Positions 16,387-24,292 of a DNA stretch of 64,000 nt are shown here, piece after piece. The translations under genes were made by a program, and so were the position numbers. Location: assembly GCA_020724425.1 (NCBI GenBank), contig DYGY01000004.1, positions 1 through 64,000 of the forward strand. Reading direction: 5' to 3'. How positions within the stretch are numbered: position 1 is the first letter of the stretch; every line of letters starts with the position of its first letter. Source of the stretch: Thermaerobacter marianensis (GTDB taxonomy: Bacteria; Bacillota; Sulfobacillia; DVGY01). A model generated the notes under the pieces. It saw only the letters and a list, made by a program, of their open reading frames with translations. It had not been told where the DNA came from and did no database searches.

Positions 16387-17661
16387 GTGGTAGTAGTGGA
16401 ATTGCAACTCAGGCAAAGTCAAGTACAGATAATGTCTCAGGAGATGCAAGAATCTTTGCGTCTCCTTGAGTTGCCCTTGTTGGAATTAAACACTTATCTA
16501 ACGGAGCAGGCCTCAGCAAATCCTCTCCTGGATTTTAGTGAGAGTTATCCTCTGAATAGCCGATACTCACTAGGTGATTGGAAAAGAGAAATCCCTGCTG
16601 AAGAGGGACTCTTGGAATATCTGGATAAACAGTTGGGTTTTTTAGAGGTATCAACAGATATCCAGAAGATAATTAGGTTCCTTATAGGTAGTCTCGATAG
16701 TAGTGGCTACCTTAGGGCGAGTATCAGTGATCTGGCAAAAGACTTACGGGTTAGTCAACAAAGTGTGAATGCAGCTTTAGAAATATTGCAACGGTTTGAT
16801 CCGGCAGGAATCGGTGCCCGTACTCTTGGTGAGTGTCTTTTGTTGCAGCTAGAGAGATTTGGTATCAGGGATGGACTTGCAGTAGCGGTTATTCAGGATC
16901 ATCTATTTGATGTGGCTAATGGTAGTCTTAAGAAAATAGCAAAGGAGAGACAGTGTTCTCTTAAAGAAGTTCAGGATGCTATCAACCTCATTAAATCACT
17001 GAATCCAAGGCCAGGTCAGATCTATGGCTCCTCGCAAGCTCCCTATATATTACCAGATATCTATATACATAGGATTGATGGTGAGTATCTGATTCTTCCA
17101 AATGAAAAGAGTAATTCTTTATTAAATGTAAATAGGGAGTATGTACGTCTTATAGATAATCCTACAACTGATTCGGAGACCAGGAATTATCTAAAACAGA
17201 AATACAGTCAGGCTCTTCATGTCATTAATAATTTGCATAAACGTAATCTGACACTAATAAGTATCGTTGAAGTACTGGTTGAAGAACAAAGACTCTTTTT
17301 TGATGAGGGTATAGACTTAAAACCGCTAACTAGAGAAGTTGTAGCCAAGAGATTAGGTTTACATGAGTCAACAGTTAGCAGAGCTGTTAGGGATAAGTAC
17401 ATATCTACTCCTTATGGTGTTTTCCCACTGGCTTTCTTTTTTTCGTCTACTCTGAGTGGGATTAGTGGAGAGGTCTCATCAATATCTGTAAAGGACCTAC
17501 TAAGAGAGATAGTTGCAGGAGAAGATCCCCTATCACCTTATACAGACAGTGCATTGCAAGAGCTGCTGGCTAAAGAAGGGATAACTATTTCTAGAAGGAC
17601 AGTGGCCAAGTATCGTAATCAGTTAGGTATTCCACCTGTTAAACTACGAATAAGGTATTGA
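16387..17661 (+). CDS. rpoN: RNA polymerase sigma-54 factor
   Basis: Region I is the Gln/Leu-rich N-terminus that contacts activators ('QIMSQEMQESLRLLELPLLELNTYL'). A core-binding domain follows, then the C-terminal HTH ('HESTVSRAVRDKYISTPYG') and the RpoN box ('SRRTVAKYRNQLGIP') that reads the -24 element. At 424 residues it is slightly shorter than the usual 450-480, mainly in the acidic region II, as is common in Bacillota. The start is a GTG one base after the previous gene; a second GTG nine bases on is also possible. It lies in an operon led by a -24/-12 promoter, so its product should direct its own transcription. Confidence 0.96.
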   Translation: MVVVELQLRQSQVQIMSQEMQESLRLLELPLLELNTYLTEQASANPLLDFSESYPLNSRYSLGDWKREIPAEEGLLEYLDKQLGFLEVSTDIQKIIRFLIGSLDSSGYLRASISDLAKDLRVSQQSVNAALEILQRFDPAGIGARTLGECLLLQLERFGIRDGLAVAVIQDHLFDVANGSLKKIAKERQCSLKEVQDAINLIKSLNPRPGQIYGSSQAPYILPDIYIHRIDGEYLILPNEKSNSLLNVNREYVRLIDNPTTDSETRNYLKQKYSQALHVINNLHKRNLTLISIVEVLVEEQRLFFDEGIDLKPLTREVVAKRLGLHESTVSRAVRDKYISTPYGVFPLAFFFSSTLSGISGEVSSISVKDLLREIVAGEDPLSPYTDSALQELLAKEGITISRRTVAKYRNQLGIPPVKLRIRY

Positions 17662-17674
17662 ATGGAGGCAGGAC

Positions 17675-18232
17675 ATGAGTTTAGCGTCTCTTGGCCCGGT
17701 CATAGCGGCTATACGAGAGGAGTCTGAACTGGAACAGGCTATTAATAGTCCAGTTAAGACTATTTTCCTTCTCTCTAGTGATCTGATAAATAGTAAGCGT
17801 GTGGTACAGATGGTTCAGGGAGAAGGAAAACAGATCTTTCTTCATGTTGACCTTGTCAGGGGATTAGGTTCTGATCCAGAGGCCATTAGGTATATCGCTA
17901 GAGAGATTAAACCAGACGGGATAATATCAACAAAGACTCAGGCTGTTATGGCTGCAAAGGTGGAGGGATTACCTAGTATTCAACGTGTTTTTGCTCTAGA
18001 TTCACAAGCATTAGCTAAACTCACAAGAAGTATTTCAGCAGTTGAACCCGATGCTATTGAGATTTTGCCAGGCCTGTTACCAAAAGTAATTATGGACTTG
18101 AAGAAGAAATTTAGTATACCAGTAATCACCGGGGGATTAATCTCTGAAGAGGATGAAGTAGAGATTCTCTTGAAAGTGGGGGCTAGTGGAATATCTACAA
18201 GTTCTTCAAAACTGTGGAATTGGACTAGATAG
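17675..18232 (+). CDS. glpP: Glycerol-3-phosphate-responsive antiterminator, GlpP family
   Basis: The 185-residue protein matches GlpP, an RNA-binding antiterminator that, with glycerol-3-phosphate, lets transcription pass terminators ahead of glycerol genes. It has the TIM-barrel-like pattern of the family: 'GPVIAAIREESELEQAI', 'IFLHVDLVRGLG', 'PDGIISTKTQ', 'DAIEILPGLLPK' and 'PVITGGLI'. It is the last gene of the dha-pts operon, 13 bases after rpoN with GGAGG. Its presence links dihydroxyacetone phosphorylation to glycerol metabolism. No glycerol gene lies in the window, so its target leader RNA must be elsewhere. Confidence 0.92.
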   Translation: MSLASLGPVIAAIREESELEQAINSPVKTIFLLSSDLINSKRVVQMVQGEGKQIFLHVDLVRGLGSDPEAIRYIAREIKPDGIISTKTQAVMAAKVEGLPSIQRVFALDSQALAKLTRSISAVEPDAIEILPGLLPKVIMDLKKKFSIPVITGGLISEEDEVEILLKVGASGISTSSSKLWNWTR

Positions 18233-18244
18233 GCATATCCCGGG

Positions 18245-18276
18245 CCTCTGTGAAGAATTAATCACAGAGGTGTTTA
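18245..18276 (+). terminator. Terminator of the dha-pts-rpoN-glpP operon
   Basis: CCTCTGTGA and TCACAGAGG form a perfect 9-bp stem with an 8-base loop, followed by TGTTTAGTT. It starts 12 bases after the glpP stop. Confidence 0.75.
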
Positions 18277-18422
18277 GTTATTAGAGAGAAGAGTAAGGGT
18301 AATTTCCGAACATATGATGAAAAACATAAAGGATGCTAGAAACAAGCTGGTTCACTACAAAGATCTTAAGTATTTGACGAGTTTAATGTTGTACTCAAAA
18401 TAGTTCGTGACTTAGAATAGGT

Positions 18423-18461
18423 AGTACACTTAGAGAGGAGGGTCTCCTCTCTAAGTGTACT
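18423..18461. repeat. Perfect 18-bp inverted repeat with 3-base loop
   Basis: AGTACACTTAGAGAGGAG-GGT-CTCCTCTCTAAGTGTACT is perfectly self-complementary over 18 bp. No U-run follows on either strand, and it lies between the glpP terminator and the nagA promoter. It could be an unusual second barrier terminator, an RNA processing stem, a protein-binding cruciform or a remnant of a small repeat element. Confidence 0.7.
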
Positions 18462-18545
18462 AGAAACGCATATTATCACATACATATTAACAGCAATCGT
18501 AAGTTTAGCGGCCGACTAAGCAGATAAACGCAACTAAATACCGCA

Positions 18546-18561
18546 ACTGGTATAGACAACT
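18546..18561 (+). promoter_or_regulatory. NagR/GntR-type operator (dre site)
   Basis: ACTGGTATAGACAACT closely resembles the NagR/YvoA operator of Bacilli (ATTGGTATAGA-type sites). It overlaps the -35 hexamer of the nagA promoter, and the operon encodes a GntR/HutC regulator of the matching subfamily. The operator role is inferred from pattern plus context. Confidence 0.75.
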
Positions 18562-18581
18562 AAACAACTAGATGTTATACT
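18553..18581 (+). promoter_or_regulatory. Sigma-A promoter of the nagA operon
   Basis: TAGACA, a 17-base spacer, then TATACT, about 30 bases before the chosen nagA start. The -35 is inside the NagR-type operator, so repressor binding would exclude RNA polymerase. The predicted start point near 18590 favours the TTG start of nagA at 18613 over the GTG at 18598. Confidence 0.75.
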
Positions 18582-18612
18582 GTTCCTAGTATGTTATGTG
18601 GGGTGGTCTGGT

Positions 18613-19782
18613 TTGGGTGATAAGAAGCTAATTGTTGGTGGAACTATAGTGACGGGTTTTGAGGTTATACAGGGTGGTTTTGTGCTCATTGAAGGGCAGA
18701 AGATTGTGGATGCGGGGAGGATTGATCAGCTACCTGATACCGATGCGAGGGTTATCATGGTTCCTAGTGGCTATCTGGTGATGCCGGGATTTATTGATAT
18801 GCATGTGCATGGGGCGCTGGGTGCTGATGTTATGGATGGCAGGGATGCCCTAGAGGTTATTTCAACTGCTTTAGCTGCTGAAGGAGTTACTGGTTTCCTT
18901 CCTACTGTTATGACTGATAGCGAAGAAAAGATTAGCAGAGCTTTGAGTGGTGTTGGTAGTGTGGATGGGGCTGAGGTTCTAGGGATTCATCTGGAGGGTC
19001 CTTTTATTAATAGGGCTAAGGCCGGTGCACAACCGGTTGAGTATATCAGGAAGTATGATAAAGAGCTTTTTAGAGAGTGGCAGATGACAGCTGCCGGGAT
19101 GATTAAACTGATTACTGTAGCTCCAGAGACCGATGTTTCCATGGTGAGGGAATTGGTTTCTGAAGGAGTTATTGTTTCAGCAGGTCATACAGATGCTACA
19201 TATCTTGAGATGATTCAGGCGATTGATCAAGGAGTTAGTCATGTGACTCATCTCTTTAATGGGATGAGGGGGATGCATCATCGGGAACCAGGGATTGTTG
19301 GGGCTTCATTGTTAGATAAAAGGGTTCAGGTTGAGATAATTTATGATGGGATTCATGTACGGGATGAGATGGTAGAACTAGTTTATCGCTTGAAGGGTAG
19401 TGAGGGAATAATCCTAGTTACTGATGGGATGAGGGCTAAGGGGCTTAGTGATGGGGAGTATGAGTTAGCAGGACAAAAGGTGGTTGTTAGAAACAAAGAA
19501 GCAAGGTTAGAATCGGGTGTGCTTGCTGGTAGCACTTTGAGGATGAATGAGGCTGTTAGGAGAGCTAGCTCTTTAGGTGATTTAGCGGATCTAGTACGGA
19601 TGTCATCATTAAATGCAGCTATCAAGTTAGGGATAGAGAAGCGTAAGGGGAGTATTGAGAGAGGCAAGGATGCTGATCTTGTCATTGTGGATTCAGAGTT
19701 TGGGGTCTGGAAGACTTATTGTCGTGGAGATGAGGTATATGATGCAGGTGCTATGGGTAAGTGGTTATCAGGAACTATCTGA
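18613..19782 (+). CDS. nagA: N-acetylglucosamine-6-phosphate deacetylase
   Basis: NagA removes the acetyl group from GlcNAc-6-phosphate. The metal and catalytic residues of the amidohydrolase fold are visible: 'DMHVHGA', 'HLEGPF', 'SAGHTDA', 'THLFNGM' and the catalytic Asp in 'LVTDGMRA'. I prefer the TTG at 18613, with GGGGTGG upstream, to the GTG at 18598, which lacks an RBS. The length is normal for the family. It is the first gene of the PTS amino-sugar operon and overlaps nagB by 44 bases. Confidence 0.93.
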   Translation: MGDKKLIVGGTIVTGFEVIQGGFVLIEGQKIVDAGRIDQLPDTDARVIMVPSGYLVMPGFIDMHVHGALGADVMDGRDALEVISTALAAEGVTGFLPTVMTDSEEKISRALSGVGSVDGAEVLGIHLEGPFINRAKAGAQPVEYIRKYDKELFREWQMTAAGMIKLITVAPETDVSMVRELVSEGVIVSAGHTDATYLEMIQAIDQGVSHVTHLFNGMRGMHHREPGIVGASLLDKRVQVEIIYDGIHVRDEMVELVYRLKGSEGIILVTDGMRAKGLSDGEYELAGQKVVVRNKEARLESGVLAGSTLRMNEAVRRASSLGDLADLVRMSSLNAAIKLGIEKRKGSIERGKDADLVIVDSEFGVWKTYCRGDEVYDAGAMGKWLSGTI

Positions 19783-20482
19783 GTTGGTTGCTGAACATAT
19801 ATATAGGTCCATAGAAGAGAAGCCAGAGGCTAACTGGGGTCTGGCAACCGGGTCTAGTTTTGTAGGTACCTATAGATTGTTAGTGGAGAAGCATAGGCCT
19901 AGACCATTAGATCTAGAGGGTATTAGGACATTTAATCTTGATGAGTATGTGGGGTTAGATGGTTCCTCTCCGTATAGTTTTCGGTACTTTATGAACAGGT
20001 CTTTATTCTATCCATTGGGGTTGGATTTAGGGCAGACTAATATCCCTAATGGAATGGCCAAGGACTTGGAGCTAGAGTGTAAACGGTATGAAGAAAAAAT
20101 TGAAGCTTCTGGGCGAATAGATTATCAGTTGCTCGGAGTGGGTGTAAATGGCCATATAGGCTTTAATGAGCCGGGGACTGAGTTTAGTAGCAGGACACAT
20201 GTGGCAAGGTTGACTGAGTCAACTAGAAGGGCTAATTCAAGGTTTTTTGGCAGTATTGAGAGTGTCCCCACTCATGCCATTACTATGGGTATAGGTAGCA
20301 TAATGAGGGCTAGGGAGATAATTCTTGTGGTTAGTGGAGATGGGAAAGAAGAGGTTGTGCAACAATTGCTAGGGCATCAGGTTGTAAGCAAAAGATGGCC
20401 AGTTACAATCTTAAAGAAACATCCCAAGGTAACAGTTATTGTAGATGAAAGCCTTGTGTCAGAGAGGGTGGGTGTTGGATGA
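19739..20482 (+). CDS. nagB: Glucosamine-6-phosphate deaminase
   Basis: NagB converts glucosamine-6-phosphate to fructose-6-phosphate and ammonia. Seen motifs are 'GLATGSSFVGTY', 'TFNLDEYVGL' with the catalytic Asp, and 'GVGVNGHIGFNEPG' with the ring-opening His. The substrate-binding 'THAITMGIGSIM' is also present. I set the start at the ATG at 19739, GTGGAG lying 9 bases upstream, because the track start reaches far into nagA. The 44-base overlap with nagA implies coupled translation. It ends in an ATGA junction with the GntR gene. About 248 residues is usual for Bacillota NagB. Confidence 0.93.
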   Translation: MMQVLWVSGYQELSELVAEHIYRSIEEKPEANWGLATGSSFVGTYRLLVEKHRPRPLDLEGIRTFNLDEYVGLDGSSPYSFRYFMNRSLFYPLGLDLGQTNIPNGMAKDLELECKRYEEKIEASGRIDYQLLGVGVNGHIGFNEPGTEFSSRTHVARLTESTRRANSRFFGSIESVPTHAITMGIGSIMRAREIILVVSGDGKEEVVQQLLGHQVVSKRWPVTILKKHPKVTVIVDESLVSERVGVG

Positions 20483-21201
20483 TAAATAAGAGTTCGCCGA
20501 TTCCAATTTACTTTCAATTAGAGGAACTATTAAGAACAGCAGTTGAGAATGGGGAATTGATTCCCGGTCAGTTGATTCCTTCAGAAAGGGAGTTAGCTGA
20601 GAAATATGATATTAGTCGTATGACTGTACGGCAGGCCATTAATAATCTGGTTAATCAGGGTCTTCTAGTGAGGGAACAGGGCAAGGGCACTTTTGTGGCC
20701 GATAAGAAGATTGAGCAACCCTTAATGACTCTTACCAGTTTCTCTGAGGATATGCGGAGCAGGGGTCTTGTACCTGGGACAGAGATTAGGGAGTTTGAGG
20801 TTATTTCGGCATCTATGCGCGAGAGCATGGAGTTACAGATAGAAGAGAGTGAACCTATTTATCGGGTAAGCAGGGTCAGGTTAGCTGATGCAGAGCCGAT
20901 GGCTTATGAGATTCTGTTCTTGCCCAAGAGTATTTTTCCAGAGATCACTGAAGCCACTATTAGCAGCTCTTTCTACAAGTATGTGGAAAAGGAGCTGGGA
21001 ATGAAGATTGAAAGAGCAAGACAGACTTTAGAGCCTGCCTTAGCAACAGACATTGAGAGTGAGTTTCTTAATGTAAAGAAGGGTTCTCCTGTACTACTGA
21101 TGAGGAGAACTAGTTATCTAAGTAATGGTAGGCCGTTTGAGTATGTTAAGTCAGTCTACCGTGGAGATAGATACAAGTTCATCACTGAAATGAAGAGATA
21201 G
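20479..21201 (+). CDS. nagR: GntR/HutC-family repressor, NagR/YvoA-like
   Basis: The N-terminal winged helix is textbook GntR ('PIYFQLEELLRTAVENGEL...PSERELAEKYDISRMTVRQAINNL...VREQGKGTFVA', residues 7-76). The C-terminal UTRA effector domain of the HutC subfamily follows ('LTSFSEDMRSRG' to the end). NagR proteins respond to glucosamine-6-phosphate or GlcNAc-6-phosphate. It is encoded after nagA-nagB as in Bacillus subtilis, and a matching operator overlaps the operon promoter, which argues for autoregulation. The effector here could be another sugar phosphate, because the downstream enzymes go beyond GlcNAc use. Confidence 0.9.
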   Translation: MINKSSPIPIYFQLEELLRTAVENGELIPGQLIPSERELAEKYDISRMTVRQAINNLVNQGLLVREQGKGTFVADKKIEQPLMTLTSFSEDMRSRGLVPGTEIREFEVISASMRESMELQIEESEPIYRVSRVRLADAEPMAYEILFLPKSIFPEITEATISSSFYKYVEKELGMKIERARQTLEPALATDIESEFLNVKKGSPVLLMRRTSYLSNGRPFEYVKSVYRGDRYKFITEMKR

Positions 21202-21211
21202 GTGATAGTTA

Positions 21212-21652
21212 ATGAGGTTCTTAGATGAGAAATTGGTAGAGTTAGGTGCTGTCGTGAAGACCCCTCAAGAAGCAATAAGAAGGGCTGGATTCTTGCTGGT
21301 TCAAGAGGGAATTATCAAAGAGGAATACGTTCTAGCAATGGTTGATAGTTATGAAAAACAGGGACCCTATATTGTTTTAGCTCCTGGTATTGCTATGCCT
21401 CATGCCAGGCCGGAAATGGGGGTTAACTCTCCTGGAGTGTCTCTTGTTCAGTTAGCTACACCTGTTGAGTTTGGTCATTCAAGTAATGACCCGGTTTACC
21501 TGGTAGTGGCTTTAGCTGGATCTACTAGTGAAGAACATGTGGGTATTTTGCAAAGACTGTCTTTGGTGTTAGGTAATCAGGATAAGGTTGATGGATTAAA
21601 AAGCGCAGTGAGCTATAAGGAAATTCAAAAGATAGTGGAGGGATTGGTATGA
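21212..21652 (+). CDS. PTS EIIA component, ascorbate/fructose-mannitol type
   Basis: The 146-residue EIIA takes phosphate from HPr on His64 in 'GIAMPHARPE'. The fold is the mannitol/fructose EIIA type found in ascorbate-family (SgaA/UlaC) systems. It precedes the matching EIIB, overlapping it by four bases, and then the EIIC permease, so the three form one transporter. Substrate specificity lies in the EIIC and cannot be read here. Confidence 0.9.
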   Translation: MRFLDEKLVELGAVVKTPQEAIRRAGFLLVQEGIIKEEYVLAMVDSYEKQGPYIVLAPGIAMPHARPEMGVNSPGVSLVQLATPVEFGHSSNDPVYLVVALAGSTSEEHVGILQRLSLVLGNQDKVDGLKSAVSYKEIQKIVEGLV

Positions 21653-21921
21653 AGATACTGGCTGTATGTGGTCTTGGGCAGGGAACAAGTCTAATTTTGA
21701 GGATGAGTATAGAGACAGTCTTAAGTGAAAAGGGAGTGGTAGCTGATGTAGACCATATGGATGTTTCTTTAGCAGCAGGAACAGACGCCGATTACATTGT
21801 TACTAGCAACGAGTTGGCGCAGAACCTGAGGAATCATCGTGCCAAGGTCATCGTGGTAAACAACTACTTTGACAAGAAAGAGGTTGAAACTGCGCTACAG
21901 GAGGTATTTGAAAAACTCTAA
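21649..21921 (+). CDS. PTS EIIB component, ascorbate family
   Basis: A 90-residue EIIB of the lactose/ascorbate type: 'KILAVCGLGQGTSLIL' carries the phosphocysteine Cys7 in the CGxGxGTS loop. It receives phosphate from the EIIA encoded just upstream and donates it to the sugar bound by the EIIC encoded 15 bases downstream. It is full length with no oddities. Confidence 0.92.
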   Translation: MKILAVCGLGQGTSLILRMSIETVLSEKGVVADVDHMDVSLAAGTDADYIVTSNELAQNLRNHRAKVIVVNNYFDKKEVETALQEVFEKL

Positions 21922-21936
21922 AAGGGGAGAGAGCAA

Positions 21937-23232
21937 ATGCAATTTGTCGAGTGGTTAGCTACTAATGTTTTTGGGCAACCGGCAATTCTACTTGGATTGA
22001 TTGTTCTGTTAGGTCTTGTTTTGCAGAGAAAAACCTTTAGCCAGACAATGAGTGGAACTCTTAAAGCTGTAATTGGCTTTATCATTATTGGTGCTGGTGC
22101 TGGAATTATTGTAAACTCTCTTTTGATCTTCCAACCCATGTGGAAAGAGGTATTTAACCTTGAAACTCAGGCACTAGGGAGCTTTATGGGTCAAGAGGGT
22201 TTTATGGCCAAGTATGGAGGAGCGGTTGCTCTGGCTATGACTCTAGGTTTTCTTCTGAATGTGTTGCTTGCTAGAATTACGCCTCTTAAATATATCTATC
22301 TGACTGGACATATGATGTTCTGGACAGCAGTTATTTTTGCAGGTGTTGTTGTAACGTCTGTCGGTGAAGTTGATACTCTTAAGTTAGCATTGTTTCTAGC
22401 AGTGATCTTAGGTATATACTGGACGGTTCAGCCGGCCTTAACCCAACCTTTTATGAGAAAAATTATGGGTCATGATGAGATTGCTTTAGGTCACACTTCT
22501 GCTTCTGCCGCCTTATTAGGTGCTCTGATGGGCTATCTGTTTGGAAATAAGGAGCAGGATTCAGAGAAGTTACAGGTACCTAAAGGTTTGGAGTTCTTGC
22601 GTGATTCTAATGTAGTCACTGCTTTAACGATGGGTATTCTGTTCCTGGTAGGTGCAATTATCTTGTCTACTAAGGATACACCCGGGGCTCAGGAATTAAT
22701 AGCCATGTCTGGGGACCAGAGCTTTTTGATGTATTCTTTAATGCAGGCCGTTACCTTTGCAGCAGGTATTGCTGTAGTCTTGATGGGTGTTCGTATGTTT
22801 GTTGGTGAGATGGTTCCTGCTTTCCGCGGCATTGCCACCAAGTTAGTACCTGGAGCAAGACCAGCACTTGATGTTCCGGTTATCTATCCGGCTGCACCTA
22901 ATGCAGTTATTCTAGGTTTCCTTGGTGCTTTTGTTGGTGCCTTGATTTGGCTTGTCGTACTGGGTAATACTGTGGGATATGTCTTTGTACCAACAATGAT
23001 TGTATTGTTCTTCCATGGTGCTGCTGCTGGTGTTTTCGGTAATGTCACTGGTGGTGTTAGAGGAGCTGTGTTAGGTGGTTTTATGACAGCCACTTTGGTA
23101 GCTTGGGGTCAGTACTTCATGGTTACCTTCTTGATTCATGACACAATTCCGGATACTGCCATGTGGGCTGCAGACTCGGATATGTTTATTCTTGGACCAC
23201 TTGTAAGTCTGCTAGCCAAGTTATTCTTCTAA
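21937..23232 (+). CDS. PTS EIIC permease, UlaA/SgaT family
   Basis: A polytopic membrane protein of 431 residues with about ten hydrophobic segments, matching the ascorbate-type (SgaT/UlaA) EIIC family. The N-terminus 'FGQPAILLGLIVLLGLVLQRK' and the internal 'GHTSASAALLGALMGYLFG' are family-like. It imports and phosphorylates the pathway substrate with the preceding EIIA and EIIB. UlaA relatives carry L-ascorbate and probably other sugar acids or lactones. The gene set here (NagA, NagB, lactonase, creatininase, KDGP aldolase) does not match the Ula ascorbate pathway, so the substrate is probably different. Confidence 0.92.
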   Translation: MQFVEWLATNVFGQPAILLGLIVLLGLVLQRKTFSQTMSGTLKAVIGFIIIGAGAGIIVNSLLIFQPMWKEVFNLETQALGSFMGQEGFMAKYGGAVALAMTLGFLLNVLLARITPLKYIYLTGHMMFWTAVIFAGVVVTSVGEVDTLKLALFLAVILGIYWTVQPALTQPFMRKIMGHDEIALGHTSASAALLGALMGYLFGNKEQDSEKLQVPKGLEFLRDSNVVTALTMGILFLVGAIILSTKDTPGAQELIAMSGDQSFLMYSLMQAVTFAAGIAVVLMGVRMFVGEMVPAFRGIATKLVPGARPALDVPVIYPAAPNAVILGFLGAFVGALIWLVVLGNTVGYVFVPTMIVLFFHGAAAGVFGNVTGGVRGAVLGGFMTATLVAWGQYFMVTFLIHDTIPDTAMWAADSDMFILGPLVSLLAKLFF

Positions 23233-23240
23233 AATTGTAA

Positions 23241-23270
23241 GGAAGAAAGGGCTTTTTGGCCCTTTCTTCC
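23241..23270 (+). terminator. Perfect stem-loop between EIIC and downstream enzymes
   Basis: GGAAGAAAGGGC-TTTTTG-GCCCTTTCTTCC is a perfect 12-bp stem with no U run after it. In the middle of an operon this is more likely an mRNA-stability or partial-termination element that raises transporter over enzyme expression than a full terminator. Confidence 0.6.
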
Positions 23271-23287
23271 AACCATTTGGCGGTGGG

Positions 23288-24280
23288 ATGATGAGTTTTG
23301 TTAGAACTATGCTGGCTGATATTGATCCTTCAGAGTTAGGTTTCACCTATACTCATGAGCACCTAGTTTGCAAACCACCATACTGGGTTGAAAAAGGTGA
23401 AGCTGATCTATTGTTAGATAATCCTGAGTTAACAAGGTTAGAGGTCTTAGATTTTAAGGCTCTCGGTGGTGAGTCTATTGTTGATGCGACTGCTGTAGAC
23501 TATGGTCGCAATGTGAAGGCCGTTTATGAAATTGCTATTAGTACCGGGGTTAATATTATTGGAACTGCCGGGTTTAATAAGGGGATTTTATGGTCTGCAA
23601 GGCTTCCTGAAAGAATTAAGGAGTTTGTAGGTAGTTATGATACCTATAATCATTGGATTGAGAGTGCTAGTTTGGATGAGCTTGTTGGTTATATTGTAAA
23701 CGAAGTTACTGAGGGTCTTGAAGCTACCAGTATCAAAGCCGGACAGATTAAATTTGGTACAAGCTATAACTCAATTAAACCGTTGGAGGTTAAGACATTA
23801 AGAGCAGCAGCAAGGGCTCATTTGGAGACTAATGCGCCTCTAACAGCTCATACAGAAGCAGGTACAATGGCTTTGGAGCAGATAGATTTGTTAAAGGCAG
23901 AAGGGATAGATCTTTCTTCTATATCTTTTGGTCATATGGATCGTAACCTTGATCCCTTTTATCATGAGGAGATTGCTAAGACTGGTGCCTATCTCTCTTT
24001 TGATGGTGTTGGTAAGGTGAAGTATGGGCCTGAGAGTGACAGGATAGCTGCAATTATTGATCTGGTGAGGAAGGGGTATGAAGATCAGATACTGATAAGT
24101 GGGGATATGGCCAGAAAATCATACTACAAACACTATGACTATGGGTTGGGTTTTGAGTATATTATCAGCAAATGGATTCCTCGCTTCCTTGTTGAAGCGG
24201 ACAGAGCGGGGTTTGATGGAGAAGTATTGGTGGATAAGTTCTTTAGGGTCAATTCAGCACGGTGTTTATCTTTTAAGTAA
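23288..24280 (+). CDS. Phosphotriesterase-family metal hydrolase, probable sugar-phosphate lactonase
   Basis: The 330-residue protein shows the binuclear-metal amidohydrolase pattern of the phosphotriesterase homologues: 'YTHEHLV' (first two metal His), 'IKAGQIKFGTS' around the bridging-Lys strand, 'TAHTEAG', 'FGHMDRN' and the final Asp in 'ISGDMAR'. Members in PTS operons are known or suspected phospho-sugar lactonases. Next to an ascorbate-family PTS it plausibly opens a phosphorylated lactone made or imported by the pathway. Two adjacent ATG codons follow GGTGGG. True phosphotriesterase activity is unlikely given the context. Confidence 0.87.
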   Translation: MMSFVRTMLADIDPSELGFTYTHEHLVCKPPYWVEKGEADLLLDNPELTRLEVLDFKALGGESIVDATAVDYGRNVKAVYEIAISTGVNIIGTAGFNKGILWSARLPERIKEFVGSYDTYNHWIESASLDELVGYIVNEVTEGLEATSIKAGQIKFGTSYNSIKPLEVKTLRAAARAHLETNAPLTAHTEAGTMALEQIDLLKAEGIDLSSISFGHMDRNLDPFYHEEIAKTGAYLSFDGVGKVKYGPESDRIAAIIDLVRKGYEDQILISGDMARKSYYKHYDYGLGFEYIISKWIPRFLVEADRAGFDGEVLVDKFFRVNSARCLSFK

Positions 24281-24292
24281 GGGGAGAGAGAA

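Noticed and set aside
18300-18420. Frame MKNIKDARNKLVHYKDLKYLTSLMLYSK
   Set aside because: No RBS and only 26-28 codons; looks like chance in the gap between the glpP terminator and the nag promoter.
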